From Bacillota bacterium (GTDB lineage: Bacteria > Bacillota > Clostridia > Oscillospirales > Ruminococcaceae): a DNA stretch of 36,551 nt. Position numbers and translations under genes: made by a program. Under the pieces are notes generated by a model. The model made no database searches, was not told the origin of the DNA, and saw nothing but the letters and a program-made list of their open reading frames with translations. The stretch covers positions 1 through 36,551 of the forward strand of contig JAEWXO010000012.1 of the NCBI GenBank assembly GCA_023458875.1, in the 5' to 3' direction. Of this stretch, positions 24,924 through 31,775 are shown piece after piece; positions within the stretch are counted from its first letter, which is position 1; the number at the start of each line of letters is the position of its first letter.

Positions 24924-25082
24924 ATGAACGGAAACTGTTGTTGGTGGATTATCATTCTTATACTTTTATTTACTTGCTGTGGCAACGGAATAGGCGGATT
25001 AACAGGCGGTTGCGACGGTGGTTGCGGTGGTTGCGGTGGTTGCGGTGGCTGTGGCGGCTGCAATAATGTCTGTGGCTGTTAA
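24924..25082 (+). CDS. Small Cys/Gly-repeat membrane peptide
   Basis: A 52-residue frame with AGGAGAG 9-10 nt upstream and its own terminator 10 nt after the stop. The protein reads MNGNCCWW, a hydrophobic helix (about 9-17), CCG, then GGC repeats ending VCGC. It has 11 cysteines in total. Five 9-bp units (GGTGGTTGC and variants, 25017-25061) encode the repeats. Similar tiny proteins with a short hydrophobic segment and CGG-type repeats occur in Clostridia, sometimes labelled chorion-like; their function is unknown. No radical SAM or peptidase gene lies beside it, so a modified peptide is not supported. Confidence 0.7.
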   Translation: MNGNCCWWIIILILLFTCCGNGIGGLTGGCDGGCGGCGGCGGCGGCNNVCGC

Positions 25083-25091
25083 TTAATAATC

Positions 25092-25127
25092 AACAAAAGC
25101 ACCGGATTTATTCCGGCGCTTTTGTTT
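25092..25127 (+). terminator. Intrinsic terminator after the Cys/Gly peptide gene
   Basis: A stem of about 14 nt with one mismatch (AACAAAAGC-CCGG with CCGG-GCTTTTGTT) around a short T-rich loop, ending in TTT. Confidence 0.8.
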
Positions 25128-25187
25128 AAAATGACATAGACAATATGACTAAAAAGCTTATAGTCATTATATTGAATATGACATTTT
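25128..25187. repeat. Long imperfect inverted repeat upstream of sigH
   Basis: Arms 25128-25151 and 25161-25187 match at about 21 of 24 positions around a 9-nt loop. The termini are AAAATG and CATTTT. It is AT-rich, non-coding, and ends 32 bp before the sigH -35. It could be a second terminator, a protein-binding site or a miniature mobile element remnant. Confidence 0.55.
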
Positions 25188-25219
25188 GATTAACTGTTGC
25201 GAAAAAGTACAAAAAAAAC

Positions 25220-25248
25220 TTGACAAAATTTAAAAATGCAGTTATAAT
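25220..25248 (+). promoter_or_regulatory. Consensus SigA promoter for sigH
   Basis: TTGACA (25220-25225), 17 bp, TATAAT (25243-25248). Both hexamers are perfect, about 50 bp before the sigH ATG. Confidence 0.88.
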
Positions 25249-25298
25249 AATCAATAGCATATCAATTTGGTTTTGTTAGCTGAGGATGATAAGTAATA

Positions 25299-25895
25299 AT
25301 GATAAAATCAGAAGAAAAGATTTTTACCGGAGATTCTGAAAAGACAGACGAAGAATTGCTTGAAGATATAAACTGCGGTAAAAATGGTATAAAGGAAATA
25401 CTTAATCGTTATGCACTTAATATTCATATAAAGGCTGATTTAATGTCTGCAACAAAAGCAGATGCAGAAGATTTGATGCAGGAAGGTTTTTTGGGGTTGT
25501 TGAGTGCAGTAGCAGGATACGACAAGACAAAAAACATTAAGTTCTGTACTTTTGCAGAGGTATGCATAATTAATAAAATGAAAACTGCACTCAGAAAAAA
25601 TAATCGCAAGGTCATACCTGTAGATACCCTTGAAGAATCTGTTAAACAGAAGGATTTTGATGATCCGGAAAGTATTTATCTCAGGAAAGAAAGCATTAAT
25701 GAGTTTTATCTGAAGTTATCTGAGGTTCTTTCGAAAAAGGAACTTGAGATTTTCCGGTTATTTTTAAAGGGCTCCACATATGAACAAATGGCTTGTCAGT
25801 TAAATATTTCCCTCAAGGCTATTGATAATGCAATGCAAAGGGTGAGACGGAAGCTTAAATCAGTTTGGAGAGCAGACCATTTTAAAGTTGATTAG
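25299..25895 (+). CDS. sigH: RNA polymerase sigma factor, SigH type
   Basis: A 198-residue sigma-70 family protein. Region 2 (about 55-100) contains DLMQEGFLGLLSAVAGYD and FCTFAEVCIINKM. Region 4 (about 140-190) has LSKKELEIFRLF, a helix-turn-helix (YEQMACQLNISLKAIDNAMQR) and a basic end. These match SigH (sigma-30), which directs early sporulation and stationary-phase genes, more closely than ECF sigmas. The start is fixed: an in-frame TAA lies 9 nt upstream and the Shine-Dalgarno (GAGGATG) is rather far, about 11 nt. Fits with ylbJ, yqfC and yqfD in the window. Confidence 0.85.
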   Translation: MIKSEEKIFTGDSEKTDEELLEDINCGKNGIKEILNRYALNIHIKADLMSATKADAEDLMQEGFLGLLSAVAGYDKTKNIKFCTFAEVCIINKMKTALRKNNRKVIPVDTLEESVKQKDFDDPESIYLRKESINEFYLKLSEVLSKKELEIFRLFLKGSTYEQMACQLNISLKAIDNAMQRVRRKLKSVWRADHFKVD

Positions 25896-25917
25896 TGTCT
25901 TAAGTAAAACTAATCAA
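25888..25917 (+). other. AT-rich hairpin spanning the sigH stop codon
   Basis: A perfect 9-bp stem, TTGATTAGT (25888-25896) with ACTAATCAA (25909-25917), and a 12-nt loop. The sigH TAG lies inside the left arm. No T-run follows, so it is not a standard terminator. It sits 7 nt before the structured RNA. Confidence 0.5.
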
Positions 25918-25924
25918 AATATAT

Positions 25925-25988
25925 GGCCCAGTAGCTTAATTCCAGAGCGTTGTTTATCAAAGGTGGCGGTGGAAATCCGTCCGTGGTC
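25925..25988 (+). ncRNA. Putative structured RNA with kissing loops (tRNA-like or riboswitch-like), leader of the zinc-ribbon gene
   Basis: A closing helix of 4-5 bp (GGCC at 25925-25928 with GGTC at 25985-25988) encloses two hairpins. Hairpin A is GCTT/GAGC (25934-25937 with 25945-25948) with loop AATTCCA. Hairpin B is GGCGG/CCGTC (25965-25969 with 25977-25981) with loop TGGAAAT. Both loops are 7 nt, and TTCCA (25940-25944) is fully complementary to TGGAA (25970-25974). The spacing matches tRNA (TA before the D-stem, T-arm seven bases from the acceptor end). The anticodon arm, however, is only 16 nt and has no sensible anticodon. The layout also recalls the purine riboswitch (three-way junction with loop-loop contact), but its conserved core is absent. 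It ends 39 nt before the next ATG. No known family was recognised. Confidence 0.45.
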
Positions 25989-26027
25989 TAAAAAAATTCT
26001 CAACAAGAATAAGTGAGGTAATTGAAA

Positions 26028-26303
26028 ATGTTTGAAGACAAGACATTAGTATGTAAGGATTGCGGAGCAGACTTCGTATTCACAGCAGGAGAACAGGAAT
26101 TCTATGCTGCAAAAGGTTTTGAAAATGAACCACAGCGTTGCAAGGATTGCCGTAATTCAAGAAAGAACTCTTCAAAGGGTGAAAGAGAAATGTTTATAGC
26201 TACATGTGCTTCATGCGGCGGTGAAGCAAAGGTTCCTTTCAAACCAAGAGAGGATCGTCCTGTATATTGCAGCGAATGTTTCGCTAAGATGAAGGAAGAT
26301 TAA
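26028..26303 (+). CDS. Double zinc-ribbon protein
   Basis: A 91-residue protein with two four-cysteine modules: C9-x2-C12 with C38-x2-C41, and C60-x2-C63 with C81-x2-C84. The first resembles the zinc-ribbon (trcl type) domain, the second a CxxC-x17-CxxC module. The N-terminal text LVCKDCGADFVFTAGEQEFYAAKGF is characteristic of this small Firmicutes family, whose function is unknown. The start is ATG 26028 with GTGAGG about 9 nt upstream; a TTG two codons earlier is less likely. It follows the structured RNA and has a terminator after it. Confidence 0.85.
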   Translation: MFEDKTLVCKDCGADFVFTAGEQEFYAAKGFENEPQRCKDCRNSRKNSSKGEREMFIATCASCGGEAKVPFKPREDRPVYCSECFAKMKED

Positions 26304-26313
26304 GTACTTTATG

Positions 26314-26344
26314 AAAGCGTAGCCTGTTAAGGTTACGCTTTTTC
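26314..26344 (+). terminator. Intrinsic terminator after the zinc-ribbon gene
   Basis: AAAGCGTAGCC (26314-26324) pairs with GGTTACGCTTT (26331-26341) with one wobble and is followed by Ts. Confidence 0.85.
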
Positions 26345-26478
26345 TTATTATTGTAAAATGCAGTTAGAATAAAACAGACTATACTACATATGATATATGA
26401 TATTTAAGCAATGATAAGAAAAGCCATATGTTAAAATTAAATTAAAGAACTTAAAAAATGATTTTGGAGGAATTGAAA

Positions 26479-26685
26479 ATGGATTTCAGAGTTAATAAGG
26501 ATATGATAATAGGCGAAATACTTGATAAATGTGAGGCAACAGCACCTATGTTCATGGAAATGGGCATGCATTGTCTGGGCTGTCCTTCAGCAAGAGGAGA
26601 ATCACTTGCAGATGCATGTATGGTTCACGGTGTAGACCCTGACGAATTTGAAAAAAAGATAAATGATTTCATTGCATCACTATAA
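26479..26685 (+). CDS. DUF1858 domain-containing protein
   Basis: A 68-residue protein with the DUF1858 pattern: N-terminal VNKDMIIGEILDKC, then MGMHCLGCPSARGESL, with C32-x2-C35, then ACMVHGVDPDEF. The family is found alone or fused to hybrid-cluster, ScdA/RIC-type or NADH oxidase proteins and is suspected of a redox or Fe-S role. The start is ATG 26479 with TTGGAGGA upstream; a frame-extended ATG at 26458 would put that site inside the gene. No clear promoter is visible in the 135-nt gap before it. Confidence 0.88.
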   Translation: MDFRVNKDMIIGEILDKCEATAPMFMEMGMHCLGCPSARGESLADACMVHGVDPDEFEKKINDFIASL

Positions 26686-26784
26686 TATAAATATTACTTT
26701 TTTGTTTTTTTCAATGTGAGATCTGCGAAGAAAATGCTGTAAACAGAGCAAAATTAATTCCGGATTTTTTAAAATCGTATATAT

Positions 26785-26818
26785 AAATTTCTCTGCTGAA
26801 CCGGCAGAGAAATTTTTT
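26785..26818 (+). terminator. Intrinsic terminator downstream of the DUF1858 gene
   Basis: A perfect 12-bp stem (26785-26796 with 26804-26815), 7-nt loop and T-run. It lies about 100 nt after the stop. Confidence 0.9.
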
Positions 26819-26820
26819 AT

Positions 26821-26848
26821 TTACAAATATAATGATATTTGTTATAAT
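26821..26848 (+). promoter_or_regulatory. Candidate upstream promoter in the gap before trmK
   Basis: TTACAA (26821-26826), a 16-bp spacer and an extended TGTTATAAT (TATAAT 26843-26848). It would give a transcript beginning about 260 nt before the trmK-nif3 start. Confidence 0.45.
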
Positions 26849-27070
26849 TAATATATTAATTTATAATTTTAAAAGTATAAATTATGGATTTTCTGCGCAT
26901 ATATACCTGACAGATCTGTACTTAACAACCGGTATTTTCCCTGTTATATGGACTGAATATAAATTTTTATGAAGATAACTGAGTTTTCTGCGGATCCCCG
27001 GTCTTTCTTTACCCTCAGACACATATCCTGTTTATATACTGAGTAGTAAAATTTATTTATTATATAATAT
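26849..27070. other. Unexplained non-coding stretch between DUF1858 and trmK-nif3
   Basis: About 220 nt with no gene. It holds two partly similar halves, each starting TTTTCTGCG (26889-26897 and 26984-26992) followed by a CCGGT element and a CCCT element. It is flanked by a promoter on each side. It could be a small RNA or a leader; no known RNA family was recognised. Confidence 0.3.
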
Positions 27071-27100
27071 TTGTTATATGCGTTTGAAATTTATTATAAT
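27071..27100 (+). promoter_or_regulatory. Proximal promoter of trmK-nif3
   Basis: TTGTTA (27071-27076), an 18-bp spacer and TATAAT (27095-27100). A start near 27107 would leave only about 9 nt, including AAGGGG, before the ATG at 27116. Confidence 0.55.
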
Positions 27101-27115
27101 ACAAACATTAAGGGG

Positions 27116-28594
27116 ATGATTATTATAACACCTGATAAAAGATTATTAAAATGTGCCGATATGGTAACCGGTAAAGGAAAAGTATGTGATGTAGGAACAG
27201 ATCATGCTTACTTATCAGCCTATCTTGTACAGCAGAAAATATGTAACAGTGTAATAGCAAGTGATATTGCAGACGGACCTCTGGAGGCAGCACAGATAAC
27301 AATAGAAAGGCTTGGGCTTTCGGACAAGGTTACAATTATAAAGTCAGACGGACTTAAAAGCATTGACCCTGACGGTGTGACAGATGTGATAATTGCCGGA
27401 ATGGGTGCGGAGACTATAAGTTCAATTATCAGTGACACAAAATGGCTCAGAAATAACATTAATATAATTATTCAGCCTATGACAAAGATACCTTTTATGC
27501 GAAAATGGCTTTATGAGAATAAATTTGAAATTACAAAGGAAGAGGCTGTTTCGGATGAGGGATTTATATATACGGTAATGAATGTCAGATACAGCGGATA
27601 CCATATAAAAATAAATGAAACCGTTGCAAATGCCGGAAAATTTAATTATTCAGATGCTGACGCAAAAAAATTCGGTGAAGTACAGATTAACCGGCTTAGA
27701 AGTATCGCTAACGGAATAAGCCAGTCGGACCCTGAAAGTGAAAAGGTACTGATGCTCAGGGATTTATGCATGAAAATATCAGATATGATTTCAGGAAACA
27801 TCACAGTTACGGTTGAGGATGTTTACAATCAGATAAACGAGGCTGCTGATTTTTCAACGCAGGACAGCTGGGATAATTCTGGACTTCTTGTCGGCAGCAT
27901 GAAAGATAAGGTAACAGGAATATTAGTGACACTTGATATTACGGATGAAGTAATAAAAGAAGCATTGGCTGAAAAAGCAAATCTTATTATATCTCATCAT
28001 CCGGTTATTTTCCATCCACTGAAAAATCTCTCACCAAAAAATCCGGCCGTTAAAATGGCTGCAGCAGGAATATCTGCAATCTGTGTTCATACACCGATTG
28101 ATATGGCTGTAAACGGCATTAACGATATAATAGTCGATATGCTCGGAGACAAGTTTAAACTTCTTGAATGTATCCGACCGATTATTCCGCTGAGAGACGG
28201 ATCACCTGCAGGTACAGGACGGATATGTGAGTTATCAGATAGCATGACGGCTGCTCAGATGGCAGTGAAGCTTAAAAAAATATTCGGATGCAGGGTAGTA
28301 AGATACACAAATACTGCTATTCCGGTTAAAAAAATAGCAATATGTTCAGGAAGTGGAGGCTCACTTCTTGGGGATGTAATTGAAAATGATTGTCAGGCAT
28401 ATATTACCGGTGATATAAAGCATGATATCTGGATAGAAGCAGCAAATAATAATATTGCACTGTTTGACTGCGGGCATTTTTATACTGAAACGATAGTAAC
28501 AGAATACATATCAAAATTACTGCAGGCAAATATCATGGGAGTAAAAACTATTTCAGCAAAATCAAATATTGATGTAGTTTCTTATGAGGTCTGA
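27116..28594 (+). CDS. trmK: Fusion of tRNA (adenine-22-N1)-methyltransferase TrmK and a Nif3-like dinuclear metal protein
   Basis: A 492-residue single frame. Residues 1 to about 222 are TrmK, which methylates A22 of tRNA with S-adenosylmethionine: VCDVGTDHAYL at 23-33 is the cofactor loop, followed by ASDIADGP and the IIAGMGAE motif. From about 228 (ITVTVEDVYNQINEAADFSTQ) a complete Nif3/YqfO-type domain begins with DSWDNSGLLVG, SHHPVIFH (293-300), CVHTPIDMA, GDIKHD and CGHFYTE as metal ligands. In Bacillus these are two adjacent genes (yqfN and yqfO). The Nif3 half lacks the long insert of YqfO. AAGGGG abuts ATG 27116, giving almost no spacing; a non-ATG start one to three codons later is possible. 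Confidence 0.88.
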   Translation: MIIITPDKRLLKCADMVTGKGKVCDVGTDHAYLSAYLVQQKICNSVIASDIADGPLEAAQITIERLGLSDKVTIIKSDGLKSIDPDGVTDVIIAGMGAETISSIISDTKWLRNNINIIIQPMTKIPFMRKWLYENKFEITKEEAVSDEGFIYTVMNVRYSGYHIKINETVANAGKFNYSDADAKKFGEVQINRLRSIANGISQSDPESEKVLMLRDLCMKISDMISGNITVTVEDVYNQINEAADFSTQDSWDNSGLLVGSMKDKVTGILVTLDITDEVIKEALAEKANLIISHHPVIFHPLKNLSPKNPAVKMAAAGISAICVHTPIDMAVNGINDIIVDMLGDKFKLLECIRPIIPLRDGSPAGTGRICELSDSMTAAQMAVKLKKIFGCRVVRYTNTAIPVKKIAICSGSGGSLLGDVIENDCQAYITGDIKHDIWIEAANNNIALFDCGHFYTETIVTEYISKLLQANIMGVKTISAKSNIDVVSYEV

Positions 28595-28608
28595 ACGAGG
28601 AGAAATTT

Positions 28609-30375
28609 ATGGCATTAGACGGAGCATTTCTTTATATGATAAAAAAAGAGCTGAGTTTTCTTATCGGCTCTAGGGTTGACAGAATACATCAGCCGTCAAA
28701 GGAACAGATCATTATGAATCTCAGATACAGGGGAGGAAGTAAAAAGCTCCTTATTTCTGCATCTGCAGATAGCGCAAGAGTTCATATTACAGAAAAGGAT
28801 ATTGAAAATCCTGCTGCTCCGCCGATGTTTTGTATGCTTCTGAGAAAACATCTAGGTGGAGGAAAAATTATTGATATTCGCCAGGATGGTCTTGAACGTA
28901 TACTGTTTATTGATTTTGAATGCACTGACGAGCTTGGTGATGTTGTAACTATGACATTGGCATGCGAAATAATGGGAAAATATTCTAACATTATTCTTAT
29001 AAATAAAGACGGTAGGATTACAGACAGCATCAGGCGTGTTGACAGTGAAATGTCAAGAGCACGACTGGTTCTTCCGGGTATGACATATGAGCTTCCCCCG
29101 AGAGATAACAGGCTTTCATTTATTATGTCATCAAAAGAGGAAATCAGAAAAGCCTTATCAGACCAGAAGACCGGAGAAATATCCAAGGCACTCATACGTG
29201 TATTTGAAGGAATATCGCCTGTAGTTGCAAGGGAATGGGCATTTTACAGTACAAAAGGAATTGAAACCGATATCTCAGTGATAGATGAAAATATTATAAG
29301 CAGACTTCTGTTTATAATATCCGAAACAAAAGAAGCTATCCTGAATGACAAAACAAAATATACTGTTTTAAAGACAAAGGAAGGTACACTTAAGGATTTT
29401 TCATTTATGCATATTTCGCAGTATGGAACTATGATGGTTTCATATGATATGGAAACTGCGTGTCAGACTCTTGATTATTTTTATGCGGTACGTGATGATA
29501 ACTCAAGGATAAGGCAGAGAGCCAATGATTTATTCAGACTTCTTATGAATCTTGCAGACAGAATAAGCAAAAGAATTGCAAATCAGAAGCAGGAGCTTAT
29601 TCTTTGTGAAGGTAAGGATAAGATGAAGCTTATGGGGGATCTTCTTTCAGCTAATATATACCGGATAAAAAAAGGCGATAAAGAGGTGCTTCTTGAAAAT
29701 TTCTATGATTCAGACTGCCCTGAAGTTAAAATTGAACTTGATGTAAGACTTACTCCGTCTCAGAATGCTCAGAAATATTATCACGAATACAAAAAGTCAG
29801 TGACTGCTGAGAAAAAGCTTGCAGAGCAGATAAAGCATGGAGAAGATGAGCTTGCATATATAGAAAGCGTATTTGATTCACTTACAAGAGCAAGGAGTGA
29901 TATTGATGTAATCGAGCTTCGTATGGAGCTTGCAGAGCAGGGATATATAAAGACATCAAGATTAAAAGGAAAACCGCCAAAGGAACAGCCGCCTTTAAAG
30001 TTCCGGTCAAGCGATGGATTTTTAATCCTTGTAGGTAAGAACAATAAGCAAAATGATAAGATTACACTTAAAACAGCAGGAAAAAATGATCTTTGGTTCC
30101 ATACACATGATATTACCGGTTCACATGTAATATTGTTTACTGAGGGGAAGGAACCATCGGATAAGGCTGTAAGGGAAGCTGCTATGCTTGCTGCATACCA
30201 CAGCAAGGGAAGAAACTCTTCACAGGTTCCTGTTGACTATACTCAGGCAAGGTATGTAAAAAAACCGGCAGGAGCAAAGCCAGGGATGGTTATATTTACA
30301 AACAACTTAACGGTATATGTAAAACCTGATGAAGAAACAGTAATCAGTATGAGAGAAGGAAACAGGAATGCTTAA
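28609..30375 (+). CDS. rqcH: RqcH / NFACT-family ribosome quality control protein
   Basis: A 588-residue NFACT protein (older name fibronectin-binding protein FbpA/YloA). The NFACT-N domain starts MALDGAFLYMIKKEL, with CEIMGKYSNIIL near 113-124. Helix-hairpin-helix and coiled-coil segments follow, and an NFACT-R domain at about 450-560 has DLWFHTHDITGSHVIL. RqcH binds 50S subunits with stalled nascent chains and recruits alanyl-tRNA to add Ala tails. The conserved Asp-Arg pair (D97/R98 in Bacillus) aligns with E96-R97 here, in LERILFIDF. AGGAGA supports the ATG, 14 nt after trmK-nif3. Confidence 0.93.
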   Translation: MALDGAFLYMIKKELSFLIGSRVDRIHQPSKEQIIMNLRYRGGSKKLLISASADSARVHITEKDIENPAAPPMFCMLLRKHLGGGKIIDIRQDGLERILFIDFECTDELGDVVTMTLACEIMGKYSNIILINKDGRITDSIRRVDSEMSRARLVLPGMTYELPPRDNRLSFIMSSKEEIRKALSDQKTGEISKALIRVFEGISPVVAREWAFYSTKGIETDISVIDENIISRLLFIISETKEAILNDKTKYTVLKTKEGTLKDFSFMHISQYGTMMVSYDMETACQTLDYFYAVRDDNSRIRQRANDLFRLLMNLADRISKRIANQKQELILCEGKDKMKLMGDLLSANIYRIKKGDKEVLLENFYDSDCPEVKIELDVRLTPSQNAQKYYHEYKKSVTAEKKLAEQIKHGEDELAYIESVFDSLTRARSDIDVIELRMELAEQGYIKTSRLKGKPPKEQPPLKFRSSDGFLILVGKNNKQNDKITLKTAGKNDLWFHTHDITGSHVILFTEGKEPSDKAVREAAMLAAYHSKGRNSSQVPVDYTQARYVKKPAGAKPGMVIFTNNLTVYVKPDEETVISMREGNRNA

Positions 30376-31720
30376 TGAAATAATAGATAAAAATTTTGAT
30401 GATATGCTTTTTAAGCTTGGTCAGATAATAAGGATTCCAAGCATAGGTTCGGAAGCAAAGCCGGGAATGCCTTACGGTGAAAAATGTGCCGAGGTATTAA
30501 AAAAATTTCTGGAGCTTGCATCAGAGGAGGGCTTTTATACAAAAAACCATGATAATTACGTAGGAACAATAGAATACAACAAAAAGCCGGCAAAACTCGG
30601 CGTTCTTTGTCATCTCGATGTTGTTCCTGTAAACAAAGACGAATGGACCTATGATCCTTTTATAACCGAAGTTCACAACGGAAGAATTTACGGAAGAGGT
30701 ACTGTTGACAACAAGGGACCTGCAATAGCAGTATTGTTTGCTCTTAAAGCTCTTAAGGAGTCAGGAACGGATCTTACACATAATGTTAGATTTATTGTAG
30801 GGTGTGATGAAGAGAGAGGTTCATCTGATATTGAACATTATATGAAAACAGAAAAAATGCCTCCGATGGTATTTACGCCTGACGGAGACTATCCTGTAAT
30901 AAATATTGAAAAGGGAATGCTAAGACTACGTTTCAGCCGGAATATCACTATGAAACATATAAAGAGCATATTCGGAGGAAGTGTTGTAAATGCCGTCCCT
31001 GATGTTGCAGCTGCATTTATTGCAGAATTTTCCCCTGATGATATTAAAGGCAGCAATGAAAATATAATCATTTCACAGGAAAACGGCGGCGTGCGTGTAA
31101 CATACAAGGGACTGGCAGCACATGCATCTACACCGACACTTGGCGATAATGCAATTACAGGCCTTATTGAATTTCTTAAACAGCAGGATATAGACGACAA
31201 TGAAAAAAATATCCTTACTAAGCTTGGAGATTATTTTCCTCATAATGATACTGCCGGCACAGGATTGGGAATACAGATATCTGATAACAAATCAGGTGAT
31301 CTTACAGGAGTTCTGAGTATAATTAATTACAGTGACGAGGTGTTTGAATGCAAAATGGATATACGATATCCTGTTACAGGTAATAAAGATATAATTATAA
31401 GCAGGGTAAGGGAAAGACTGTCATCCGCAGGATTTGATCTGTTTATTGATTTTGCCAACAACCCGCATATTGTTGATGAAAACAGTGAATTTATTAAAAC
31501 ACTTCTGGATGTATATCATGAACAGACAGGATTTGAGACATACTGCAAAGCAATAGGCGGAGGAACATATGTACACGATATTGAAGGCGGAGTGGCATTT
31601 GGTGCTGAGTTTCCGGGAGAAATAAATAATATGCATGGAAATGATGAATCAATTACACTTGAAAGTCTGAGACTCAATACAAAGATTATCGCAAATGCAA
31701 TATATCAGATATGCAAGTAA
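30368..31720 (+). CDS. pepV: PepV-type M20 dipeptidase (Sapep family)
   Basis: A 450-residue zinc dipeptidase of the M20 family, close to PepV/Sapep. Metal and catalytic residues are H82 and D84 in CHLDVVP, D114 in GTVDNKGP, and the Glu pair 148-149 in CDEERGS. The late Gly-rich IGGGTYVHDI and FGAEFPG are typical. It hydrolyses dipeptides or beta-Ala-containing peptides in the cytoplasm. Its ATG lies 8 nt before the end of rqcH, with GAAGGAAA upstream, so it is translationally coupled to rqcH. Confidence 0.93.
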   Translation: MLNEIIDKNFDDMLFKLGQIIRIPSIGSEAKPGMPYGEKCAEVLKKFLELASEEGFYTKNHDNYVGTIEYNKKPAKLGVLCHLDVVPVNKDEWTYDPFITEVHNGRIYGRGTVDNKGPAIAVLFALKALKESGTDLTHNVRFIVGCDEERGSSDIEHYMKTEKMPPMVFTPDGDYPVINIEKGMLRLRFSRNITMKHIKSIFGGSVVNAVPDVAAAFIAEFSPDDIKGSNENIIISQENGGVRVTYKGLAAHASTPTLGDNAITGLIEFLKQQDIDDNEKNILTKLGDYFPHNDTAGTGLGIQISDNKSGDLTGVLSIINYSDEVFECKMDIRYPVTGNKDIIISRVRERLSSAGFDLFIDFANNPHIVDENSEFIKTLLDVYHEQTGFETYCKAIGGGTYVHDIEGGVAFGAEFPGEINNMHGNDESITLESLRLNTKIIANAIYQICK

Positions 31721-31722
31721 AA

Positions 31723-31765
31723 AAGCAGCGTAATCGTTAATTTCGATTACGCTGCTTAATTTTTT
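31723..31765. terminator. Bidirectional terminator between pepV and the SH3 gene
   Basis: A perfect 14-bp stem (31723-31736 with 31744-31757) and 7-nt loop, with T-runs on both strands. It serves the convergent genes ending at 31720 (+) and 31776 (-). Confidence 0.93.
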
Positions 31766-31775
31766 TGTAAATAGA

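Noticed and set aside
24924..25082. A lantipeptide or sactipeptide precursor
   Set aside because: There is no radical SAM, LanM, peptidase or transporter gene beside it, and the peptide contains a membrane-type segment.
25925..25988. A functional tRNA gene
   Set aside because: The anticodon arm is too short, the acceptor stem has mismatches and the T-loop lacks the TTC core. Kept as a structured RNA instead.
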